Of a stretch of 10,078 bases of DNA, positions 1-5,567 are shown in pieces (the first letter of the stretch is position 1; each line of letters opens with the position of its first letter). The stretch is from NCBI GenBank assembly GCA_046728055.1, contig JBKPDU010000073.1, positions 1 through 10,078 on the forward strand, read 5' to 3'. The DNA comes from AC-69 sp046728055 (lineage in GTDB: Bacteria; Actinomycetota; UBA4738; HRBIN12). The translations under genes were made by a program, and so were the position numbers. The notes beneath the pieces are model-generated. The model searched no databases, was not told where the DNA came from, and saw nothing but the letters and a program-made list of their open reading frames with translations.

Positions 1-1038
1 GAGGCGCTGAGACACGGTGGCGATGGGGACTCCGGCGGCAAGCATTTCGGTGGCCATGAAATGGCGCAGGTCATGGAGCCGGAAGTGCGGCAACCGCGCG
101 GCACGCCGGGCGGCAATGAACTGCTTGGTCACCCAGTTGGGCAGCCACGGCTTCGCACCGTCCGGTCGAGAGCTGAACACGAACGCGCTGGCGGTCAGCT
201 CGGCACGGACGTCCCGGGCCCGAGCCTCTGCCCGGGCGCGGTGCGCCATCAGCACATCGAGGGTCTCATCGTCGAGCTCCACTCGGGACGAGCGGTGAGT
301 CTTGCTTGAGCGGAGCACGGGGCCATCGGGTCCTTCGACCAGGGCACAAGTGAACGCGATCGCGGCTCGCTCCTGGTCGACGTCGCCCCACCGAAGAGCC
401 AGCAGTTGGCTCCGACGGGCGCCCGTTGAGACCGCCAGCCGGAGGTAGCAGAAGAGCGCCGGATCCTCTCTCCGAGCCCACTCGAGCAGAGCGGCCACTT
501 GGCCCGGGGTCGGCGGGCGGACCTCGGGGGGCGCCACCCGCGGCGGAGACGCGTTAGACGCGGGGTTCAGCCAGATCCAGTCCCACCGCACCGCCTGGGC
601 GAGCGCCCGGTGCAGCACGGCATGGACGCGAGCCACGGTTCCCGGCGCGAGCGGGTGGTTGTCCCGGCCGCCCGCCCTCAGGAGGTGCGCGTAGAAGTCG
701 TCGATGTCCGCGGTGGTCAGCTTCGCAAGGTCGAGGTGCCCGAGGTGCGGTTCGAGATGGCAGTCGATGATGGACCGCGTGTGGCTCACCGTAGATGCCG
801 CCCATCCGGGAGAGGCGGCGTCGAACCACTGGTCGAGCAGATCGGTGAGCGTGCCGGCCCGGACCCGGGCACGGCCAGCCTCGGCTACCAAGTCCTCGAG
901 CTGACGGCGGGCGAAGCGCTGCGTGCCGTGGATGGTCTTGCTAAGCCATTGCGGGCGTCCCGTCCCCGGATCGGTGCCCAGGTAGACCCGGAGCTGCCAG
1001 GAGTCACGACCCCGCAGACGCATCGAGCCTGTGCCCAT
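1..1038 (-). CDS. Site-specific tyrosine recombinase (phage/ICE-type integrase), 3' end cut by window edge
   Basis: The frame is open from an ATG at 1038 to base 1 (346 residues) and has no stop because the window ends. Residues 5-55 match an N-terminal AP2-like arm-binding region (SMRLRGRDSWQLRVYLGTDP). Residues 62-160 form the SAM-like core-binding domain (TLTDLLDQWFD, then DIDDFYAHLL). From about 175 the catalytic domain begins: Arg208 in TGARRSQLLALRW, the beta-hairpin Lys246 in SSKTHRSS, and the H-x-x-R box LHDLRH (His322, Arg325). The second His/Trp and the nucleophilic Tyr lie beyond the left edge, so intactness cannot be judged. A second in-frame ATG lies at 1023; I prefer 1038 because related proteins start MGTGSI-like. 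No clear ribosome binding site is visible. The start faces the 3' end of tRNA-Gly 111 bp away, the usual layout of an element integrated in a tRNA gene. It should catalyse integration and excision; the family call is firm, the element type is not known. Confidence 0.93.
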   Translation of the reverse strand, partial: MGTGSMRLRGRDSWQLRVYLGTDPGTGRPQWLSKTIHGTQRFARRQLEDLVAEAGRARVRAGTLTDLLDQWFDAASPGWAASTVSHTRSIIDCHLEPHLGHLDLAKLTTADIDDFYAHLLRAGGRDNHPLAPGTVARVHAVLHRALAQAVRWDWIWLNPASNASPPRVAPPEVRPPTPGQVAALLEWARREDPALFCYLRLAVSTGARRSQLLALRWGDVDQERAAIAFTCALVEGPDGPVLRSSKTHRSSRVELDDETLDVLMAHRARAEARARDVRAELTASAFVFSSRPDGAKPWLPNWVTKQFIAARRAARLPHFRLHDLRHFMATEMLAAGVPIATVSQRL

Positions 1039-1149
1039 GACCGGCGACTCTATGCCGGACGTTATGGACAAGCGATGGCCAACTCATGGACAGACTCGCA
1101 CCGGCAAACTCACCGGGCGCGAAATCGGCGCTGGTCAGCCGACGTTCTC
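1039..1149. other. Integrase leader / candidate attachment-site arm with short direct repeats
   Basis: This gap between integrase and tRNA-Gly holds two copies of ATGGACA (1064-1070 and 1086-1092), 22 bp apart, about two helical turns. It also has two CACCGG copies (1099-1104 and 1111-1116), 12 bp apart, and a small inverted repeat CCGGC/GCCGG (1041-1045 and 1054-1058) just upstream of the integrase start. Spaced direct repeats beside an integrase gene are typical of arm-type binding sites, but these are short and could be chance. I see no good sigma-70-like promoter for the integrase. Confidence 0.3.
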
Positions 1150-1225
<76 letters not shown>

Positions 1226-1247
1226 ACGCCCCCGGGAGGGCACTCAA

Positions 1248-1276
1248 AGTCTAGGGACTGAGACTCCGGCCTTCAA
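1248..1276 (-). promoter_or_regulatory. Promoter of tRNA-Gly
   Basis: On the minus strand a -35 TTGAAG (1276-1271) and a -10 TAGACT (1253-1248) are separated by exactly 17 bp. The predicted start near 1241 gives a 5' leader of about 16 nt before the mature tRNA end at 1225. The -35 lies within the GGCC-GTTGAA-GGCC inverted repeat that follows dut. Confidence 0.6.
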
Positions 1277-1278
1277 CG

Positions 1279-1292
1279 GCCGCCTCGGCGGC
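1279..1292 (-). terminator. GC-rich hairpin just downstream of dut (weak terminator candidate)
   Basis: Four bases after the dut stop, the minus strand reads GCCGCCGAGGCGGC, which forms a 5-bp all-GC stem with a CGAG loop. A second small inverted repeat (GGCC/GGCC) follows directly. There is no U-tract, so this is not a canonical intrinsic terminator. It could slow transcription or mark a factor-dependent end before the tRNA promoter. Confidence 0.3.
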
Positions 1293-1295
1293 TCG

Positions 1296-1727
1296 TCATG
1301 AGCCCGTAGACCCGAACCCTCCCTCCCCGCGGCTGGATGGCGGGAGCTCATCTACCCAGGACGGCCGGATCGGCGGCACCGCCACGATGACGAGCTGCGC
1401 GATCCGGTCGGCCCTATTGATTTTCACCGCCTCATCCCGGTCCAGGTTCACCATGGCGCAGGTGACCTCCCCGCGATACCCCGAGTCGATCAGCCCCGGG
1501 GCGTTGGCCAGCGTCAGGCCCCGGCGGGACGCCAGGCCCGATCGCGGGATGACCAACCCCGCGTGGCCATCCGGGATGGCGACGGACAAACCGGTCGGCA
1601 CCATCGCCCGCTCCCCCGGCAGGACCTCCACGTCGACTGTGGAGCACAGATCCAGGCCCGCATCGCCCGGGTGCGCCTGCGTCGGTAGCTCTGCAACAGG
1701 ATCCAGCCGCTTGAATCGCAGCTCCAC
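1296..1727 (-). CDS. dut: Deoxyuridine 5'-triphosphate nucleotidohydrolase (dUTPase)
   Basis: The 143-residue protein hydrolyses dUTP to dUMP and pyrophosphate, keeping uracil out of DNA and supplying dUMP for thymidylate synthesis. All five trimeric dUTPase motifs are present in order: DAGLDLCS (22-29), PRSGLA (61-66), GLIDSGYRGEV (78-88, with catalytic Asp81 and the base-stacking Tyr84), RADRIAQLV (105-113) and the C-terminal glycine-rich RGEGGFGSTG (133-142). Length is normal for a trimeric bacterial enzyme. The start is a GTG only 9 bp after the nrdJ stop. With no clear Shine-Dalgarno sequence, translational coupling to nrdJ is likely. That pairing makes metabolic sense: the reductase raises dNTPs, including the dUTP precursor pool, and Dut sanitises it. 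Confidence 0.96.
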   Translation of the reverse strand: MELRFKRLDPVAELPTQAHPGDAGLDLCSTVDVEVLPGERAMVPTGLSVAIPDGHAGLVIPRSGLASRRGLTLANAPGLIDSGYRGEVTCAMVNLDRDEAVKINRADRIAQLVIVAVPPIRPSWVDELPPSSRGEGGFGSTGS

Positions 1728-1736
1728 CGGGTCAGC

Positions 1737-4484
1737 TTACGAGCAGCCGCTGGTCGAGCCGCATGACGGGCACACGTAGCACGATCCCGCCGGCTGCATC
1801 TTCGAGCCGCACGTGTAGCACAGCGGCGCGTCGGCGGCCTGGGCCCGGGGCCGTTCGATGACGTCGCCGGGCTGAGCCGGCACCACGGTCTTGGGCTCTG
1901 TAGGCCTCATCGGGATCGGCGAGCCCGCACCCTTCCCCTCCGCCTCGGCCTTCGCCGTCTCCTTGCGCTCGGCGACCGATCGGATCCCCAGCGCCTCGCG
2001 CTTCTCGGGCGGCAAGTGGTCCAGGGCCAGGCGCCGGAACACGTAGTCCACCAGCGAGGATGCGAACCGGATGTCCTCATCGTTGGTCATCCCCGACGGC
2101 TCGAACTTCATGTTGATGAACTTGTCGACGTAGGCCTCGAGGGGCACGCCGTACTGGAGGCCGATCGAAATGGCGATGGAGAACGCGTCCATGATCCCGG
2201 CCAACGTGGAGCCCTGCTTCGAGGACTTCAGGAAGATTTCCCCGATCCCGTTGTCGGGGTAGGAGCTCGCGGTGATGTATCCCTCGGCGTCCCCCACCTC
2301 GAACTTCGTGGTGATCGAGGGACGCGTTCGCGGCAGGCGCCGACGAACCGGCTGCGCCAGCGTTGCCGGCTCGGTCGCCTTGACCTTCTTGTCGGCCGAG
2401 AGCGGCTGGGCCACCTTGCAGTTGTCCCGGTAGATGGCCACGGCCTTCAGCCCGAGCCGCCAGGACTCCAGGAACAGTTGCTCGACCTCCTCCACCGAGA
2501 CGTGCTCCGGCATGTTCACGGTCTTGGAGATGGCCCCGGAGATGAACGGCTGCACGGCGGCCATCATCCGCACGTGGCCCATGTACTGGATGGCCCGGTC
2601 GCCCATCGACGTGTCGAACACGGCGAGATGCTCCGACCGAAGGTGCGGCGCGTCGGCCACCGAGTTGTGCTCGGCGATGTACGCCACGATGTCCTCGACC
2701 TGATCCGGCTCGTATCCCAGACGCTGGAGCGCCCGCGGCACCGTCTGGTTGACGATCCGCATGGACCCTCCACCGACCAGCTTCTTGTTCTTGACCAGCG
2801 CGAGATCGGGCTCGATGCCGGTGGTGTCGCAGTCCATCATCAGGCCGATGGTCCCGGTCGGCGCCAGCACGGTGGCCTGGGCGTTCCGGTAGCCGTGCTG
2901 CTCCCCCAGGGCGATCGCCTCGTCCCAGGCCTGCCGGGCCGCGGACAGGACGGCCTCGGGAACCGCGTCACCGTCGATCTCGTCGGCCGCCGCGCGGTGC
3001 TTGCGCATCACCCGGAGCATGGCGTCACGGTTCGGGGGGAAGCCAGCGAACGGTCCGGTCGTCTCGGCGATCCGTGCGCTGGTCCGGTAAGCCCACCCGG
3101 TCATGAGCGCGGTGATCGCCCCAGCCCACGCCTGCCCGGCGTCCGAGTCGTACGAGAGCCCCCGGGCCATCAGGAGGGCGCCGAGGTTCGCGTAGCCCAG
3201 GCCCAGCTGGCGGAACGCCTTGGCGTTGCGTCCGATCGCCTCGGTCGGGTAGTCGGAGTTGCCCACGATGATCTCCTGGGCGGTGAACACGATCTCCACG
3301 GCGTGGCGGAACGCCGCAACGTCGAACGTGCCCTCGTCGTCCACGAACTTCAGGAGGTTGAGCGAGGCGAGGTTGCACGCCGAGTTGTCGAGGTGCATGT
3401 ACTCTGAGCAGGGATTACTTGCATTGATCCGGCCGGACGCCGGGGACGTGTGCCATTCGTTGATCGTGGTGTCGAACTGCATCCCGGGGTCGGCGCACTC
3501 CCAGGCGGCCTGGGCGACCTCGCGCATGAGGTCCCTGGCCCGCACCGTCTCGAGCGTCTCGTCGGTCAGGACGGCCTTCAGCTTCCAGTCCCGGTCCTCC
3601 AGGTAGGCCTGCATGAACTCATCGGTCGCCCGTACCGAGTTGTTCGCGTTCTGGTACTGGATCGAGTAGCTGTCCCTGCCGTCCACGTCCATGTCGAAGC
3701 CGGCGTCCCGAAGGGCTCGGGCCTTGTGCTCCTCCACGGCCTTGCACCAGATGAAGTCGTGGATGTCGGGGTGATCGGCGTCCAGGACGACCATCTTGGC
3801 CGCCCGACGGGTCTTGCCCCCCGACTTGATGGTCCCCGCGCTCGCGTCGGCACCCCGCATGAAGGAGACAGGGCCGGAGGCCGTTCCGCCCCCGGCGAGC
3901 GGCTCCTTGGACGAGCGGATCCTGGACAGGTTGATCCCCGAGCCGGACCCGCCCTTGAAGATGGTCCCCTCCTCCACGTACCAGTTGAGGATGGAGGACA
4001 TCGTGTCGTCGACCGCAAGGATGTAGCAAGCCGCCGCTTGCTGTGGAGTGTTTGCGACTCCGATGTTGAACCATACGGGCGAGTTGAACGCGGCCTTCTG
4101 GTTGACCAGCAGGTGGGTGAGCTCGTCCCCGAAGACCTCGGCGTCCTTCTCCGTGGCGAAGTAGCCGTCCTTCACGCCCCACCCCCGGATCGTGTCCACA
4201 ACCCGGCCGACGAGCTGGCGGACGCTGGACTCGCGCTCGGGTGTCCCCAGCGTGCCGCGGAAGTACTTCTGGGCCACGATGTTGGTGGCGTTCTGCGACC
4301 AGGCCTTGGGGAACTCCACGTCACGCTGCTCGAACGCGTTGCCCCCCTCCTTGTAGTTCGGGATCACCGCGTCACGGGTCTCCCACTCGACCTCGTCGAA
4401 CGGGCGAACGCCGTCCTTGCTGAAGTGCCGCTTGAACGTCAGGCCGGTTCGTACGACCTCGACGTCCCCTTCCTTCGTCGCCAC
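1737..4484 (-). CDS. nrdJ: Adenosylcobalamin-dependent (class II) ribonucleoside-diphosphate reductase
   Basis: NrdJ reduces ribonucleotides to deoxyribonucleotides using a B12-derived radical. The frame opens at an ATG at 4523 (928 aa). I prefer the GTG at 4484 (915 aa) because a strong GGGAAGGGGG (4492-4501) sits 7 nt before it, whereas the upstream ATGs lack one. In 928-residue numbering, reductase signatures include Cys166 in ACYIL, the active-site NPCSE (Asn370, Cys372, Glu374) and Cys383 in NSACNLASLNL. Phosphate-binding-type loops are seen at 190-200 (KGGSGSGINLS) and 554-560 (APTGTIG). A TSCPD-type domain spans about 737-830. The tail holds CxxC-x9-CxxCxxCG and ends GCS, probably redox-active or metal-binding cysteines. 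No NrdB-like radical subunit is nearby, consistent with class II. Tandem NrdR boxes and a promoter lie upstream; dut follows after 9 bp. Confidence 0.95.
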   Translation of the reverse strand: MATKEGDVEVVRTGLTFKRHFSKDGVRPFDEVEWETRDAVIPNYKEGGNAFEQRDVEFPKAWSQNATNIVAQKYFRGTLGTPERESSVRQLVGRVVDTIRGWGVKDGYFATEKDAEVFGDELTHLLVNQKAAFNSPVWFNIGVANTPQQAAACYILAVDDTMSSILNWYVEEGTIFKGGSGSGINLSRIRSSKEPLAGGGTASGPVSFMRGADASAGTIKSGGKTRRAAKMVVLDADHPDIHDFIWCKAVEEHKARALRDAGFDMDVDGRDSYSIQYQNANNSVRATDEFMQAYLEDRDWKLKAVLTDETLETVRARDLMREVAQAAWECADPGMQFDTTINEWHTSPASGRINASNPCSEYMHLDNSACNLASLNLLKFVDDEGTFDVAAFRHAVEIVFTAQEIIVGNSDYPTEAIGRNAKAFRQLGLGYANLGALLMARGLSYDSDAGQAWAGAITALMTGWAYRTSARIAETTGPFAGFPPNRDAMLRVMRKHRAAADEIDGDAVPEAVLSAARQAWDEAIALGEQHGYRNAQATVLAPTGTIGLMMDCDTTGIEPDLALVKNKKLVGGGSMRIVNQTVPRALQRLGYEPDQVEDIVAYIAEHNSVADAPHLRSEHLAVFDTSMGDRAIQYMGHVRMMAAVQPFISGAISKTVNMPEHVSVEEVEQLFLESWRLGLKAVAIYRDNCKVAQPLSADKKVKATEPATLAQPVRRRLPRTRPSITTKFEVGDAEGYITASSYPDNGIGEIFLKSSKQGSTLAGIMDAFSIAISIGLQYGVPLEAYVDKFINMKFEPSGMTNDEDIRFASSLVDYVFRRLALDHLPPEKREALGIRSVAERKETAKAEAEGKGAGSPIPMRPTEPKTVVPAQPGDVIERPRAQAADAPLCYTCGSKMQPAGSCYVCPSCGSTSGCS

Positions 4485-4543
4485 CGGAGCGCCCCCTTCC
4501 CTGTCTCGGGGAAGTCTCATCACACCGGAATTACAGACCCGTC

Positions 4544-4572
4544 ATTCTGCACCCGGTCGGGTCTCCGGTCAA
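4544..4572 (-). promoter_or_regulatory. Candidate nrdJ-dut promoter
   Basis: On the minus strand a -35 TTGACC (4572-4567) and a -10 CAGAAT (4549-4544) are separated by 17 bp. The predicted start near 4537 leaves a leader of roughly 50 nt before the preferred GTG start at 4484, with the ribosome binding site inside it. The -35 hexamer lies about 10 bp downstream of the proximal NrdR box. Confidence 0.5.
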
Positions 4573-4581
4573 GGGTTCTGT

Positions 4582-4629
4582 ACCGAACATCTAGTGATCC
4601 AGTCCGGCCAACACCACAACATGTTGTAG
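4582..4629. promoter_or_regulatory. Tandem NrdR boxes upstream of nrdJ
   Basis: Two 16-bp sites match the NrdR box consensus (acaCwAtATaTwGtgt). The distal one, CCACAACATGTTGTAG (4614-4629), contains a perfect 12-bp palindrome ACAACATGTTGT and matches every strongly conserved position. The proximal one, ACCGAACATCTAGTGA (4582-4597), misses only the first conserved C. Their centres are 32 bp apart, about three helical turns, as known for NrdR box pairs. The distal box abuts the nrdR stop codon. NrdR bound here should repress nrdJ-dut when (d)ATP is plentiful. Confidence 0.8.
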
Positions 4630-4630
4630 T

Positions 4631-5104
4631 TTACCGGCTCTGGGGCTTCGCCGGCACCCGCTTCTGGAGGGCCCCCAACTCTCGCTCGAAGTCCGTGATC
4701 CCCTGGAAGTCCTTGTACACGGAGGCGAACCGCATGTACGCCACCTGATCCAGCTTCTGGAGCTGAGACAGCACCTCCACGCCGACCTGGTGGGAGCTGA
4801 CCTGGGGCCCCTTCCGGCGCAGCCGCTCCTCGACGCGGTCGGCCAAAGCGGCCACCTGCTCCCCCTTGACCGGGCGGTTGACGATGGCCTTTCGGACACC
4901 GGCCAGGACCTTGTCTCGCAGATACGGCTCCCGGGAGCCGTCCCGCTTCACCACCGTCAGGCCGACCTCCTCGATACGCTCGAACGTGGTGAATCGCCGC
5001 CCGCAGGCCAAGCACTGACGGCGCCGGCGGATCGTCACGCCGCGTTCGGCCGGCCTGGAATCGACGACCTTGTCCTCGCCGTGGCCGCACCATGGGCACC
5101 GCAT
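4631..5104 (-). CDS. nrdR: Transcriptional repressor NrdR
   Basis: NrdR is a nucleotide-sensing repressor of ribonucleotide reductase genes. The 157-residue form starts with an N-terminal zinc ribbon (Cys3, Cys6, Cys31, Cys34; MRCPWCGH then QCLACGRRFTTFER). An ATP-cone domain follows (about 47-137; VVKRDGSREPYLRDKVLAGV to YMRFASVYKDF), which binds ATP or dATP. I chose the ATG at 5104 because the family almost always begins M-R/H-C-P; an in-frame GTG at 5116 would add four residues and lies inside a predicted NrdR box. The gene lies between its two likely targets, itself and nrdJ, with candidate NrdR boxes on both sides. It is 74 bp downstream of the LysM gene on the same strand, so some read-through from the SOS-controlled promoter is possible. 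Confidence 0.97.
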   Translation of the reverse strand: MRCPWCGHGEDKVVDSRPAERGVTIRRRRQCLACGRRFTTFERIEEVGLTVVKRDGSREPYLRDKVLAGVRKAIVNRPVKGEQVAALADRVEERLRRKGPQVSSHQVGVEVLSQLQKLDQVAYMRFASVYKDFQGITDFERELGALQKRVPAKPQSR

Positions 5105-5112
5105 CTCACCTA

Positions 5113-5159
5113 CCACAATATCTGGTGGGTCCTCGGATGCCAGGATCCAGATATGGCCT
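5113..5159. promoter_or_regulatory. Candidate tandem NrdR boxes upstream of nrdR
   Basis: CCACAATATCTGGTGG (5113-5128) fits the NrdR box well. GATCCAGATATGGCCT (5144-5159) is poorer but keeps all six invariant positions (C4, A6, A8, T9, T11, G13). The centres are 31 bp apart, the spacing expected for NrdR box pairs and close to the 32 bp seen before nrdJ. The nearer site lies 9-24 bp upstream of the nrdR start and overlaps a weak -10-like GATATT (minus strand, 5122-5117), so binding would block autogenous transcription. No convincing -35 is seen. Confidence 0.6.
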
Positions 5160-5178
5160 TCAGGGACGCGGGTATGGC

Positions 5179-5457
5179 CTAGCCGGCCGCCGGGATCGAC
5201 AGGACCTCCCCCGGCACCAGGGCCCCCGGGTCCACTTCGTTCGCCGCCTGGATCGCGTCCACCAGCGGTCGAGGATCACCGTCCTGGATCCCCCGGGCGA
5301 TGGACCACAGCGTGTCACCGGGCCGCACGACGTACCGATCCCGAGCGACGTGAGCAGGGCCGGCCGCCGCTCCCCCGGAGGGGACCGCCCACGCCAGGCC
5401 GCTACCCAGGAGGAGCAGCAACGCCAGTAGCCGCCTCCGAACGTGCGTTCGACTCAT
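5179..5457 (-). CDS. Small secreted or membrane-anchored LysM protein, candidate SOS cell-division inhibitor (YneA/ChiZ/DivS-like)
   Basis: The 92-residue protein starts MSRTHVRRRLL. It has a basic N-terminus, a hydrophobic segment at about 8-26 (LLALLLLLGSGLAWAV) acting as signal peptide or anchor, a short Gly/Ala linker, and one LysM domain at about 41-90 (YVVRPGDTLWSIARGI to LVPGEVLSIPAAG). LysM binds peptidoglycan glycan chains; no catalytic domain is visible. An in-frame ATG at 5466 and one at 5508 exist, but the promoter -10 (5470-5465) overlaps the former and the latter lies upstream of the promoter, so 5457 is preferred. In Bacillus (yneA) and Mycobacterium (Rv2719c/chiZ) a LysM gene divergent from lexA is DNA-damage induced and restrains division. 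Position and SOS boxes support that role here; direct function is inference. Confidence 0.87.
   Translation of the reverse strand: MSRTHVRRRLLALLLLLGSGLAWAVPSGGAAAGPAHVARDRYVVRPGDTLWSIARGIQDGDPRPLVDAIQAANEVDPGALVPGEVLSIPAAG
5438..5451. promoter_or_regulatory. LexA (SOS) box 1, inside the start of the LysM gene
   Basis: CGAACGTGCGTTCG is a full match to the Gram-positive SOS consensus CGAACRNRYGTTYG. It lies in codons 3-7 of the LysM gene, just downstream of the predicted transcription start, where bound LexA would block early elongation. Confidence 0.85.
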
Positions 5458-5464
5458 AGAACCC

Positions 5465-5492
5465 ATCCTATCGAACGCGTGTTCGCGGTCAA
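5465..5492 (-). promoter_or_regulatory. Promoter of the LysM gene, predicted leaderless transcript
   Basis: On the minus strand a -35 TTGACC (5492-5487) and a -10 TAGGAT (5470-5465) are 16 bp apart. The predicted start falls at about 5457-5458, at the A of the preferred ATG, so the mRNA would be leaderless, which is common in Actinomycetota. SOS box 2 lies inside the spacer. Confidence 0.6.
5472..5485. promoter_or_regulatory. LexA (SOS) box 2, inside the LysM promoter
   Basis: CGAACGCGTGTTCG is a perfect 14-bp palindrome and a full SOS consensus match. It fills the spacer between the -35 and -10 of the LysM gene promoter, so LexA binding would exclude RNA polymerase. Confidence 0.9.
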
Positions 5493-5501
5493 GAGGAAGA
5501 C

Positions 5502-5515
5502 CGAACATATGTTTG
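5502..5515. promoter_or_regulatory. LexA (SOS) box 3, overlapping the lexA -35
   Basis: CGAACATATGTTTG matches the SOS consensus CGAACRNRYGTTYG. Its last three bases are the first three of the lexA -35 element TTGAAC, which is the expected arrangement for LexA autorepression. It is 30 bp centre to centre from box 2. Confidence 0.9.
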
Positions 5516-5541
5516 AACCTCGTCCCGTCTCGTGCTAGCCT
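5513..5541 (+). promoter_or_regulatory. Promoter of lexA
   Basis: A -35 TTGAAC (5513-5518) and a -10 TAGCCT (5536-5541) are separated by 17 bp. The predicted start near 5548 gives a leader of about 20 nt that contains the GGGGAGGG ribosome binding site before the ATG at 5568. SOS box 3 overlaps the -35. Confidence 0.65.
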
Positions 5542-5567
5542 CCGGGAGCGTACGGGGAGGGTCTGAC

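Noticed and set aside
2016..4748. Two long plus-strand reading frames (2016-3407 and 3450-4748) opposite nrdJ
   Set aside because: Their translations are rich in Arg, Val, His and Gly with no domain-like sequence. They are antisense frames kept open by high GC content in nrdJ, which has clear enzyme motifs.
5167..5182. A third NrdR box aligned on the second TATGGCCT copy
   Set aside because: It lacks the conserved C4 and A6 of the consensus.
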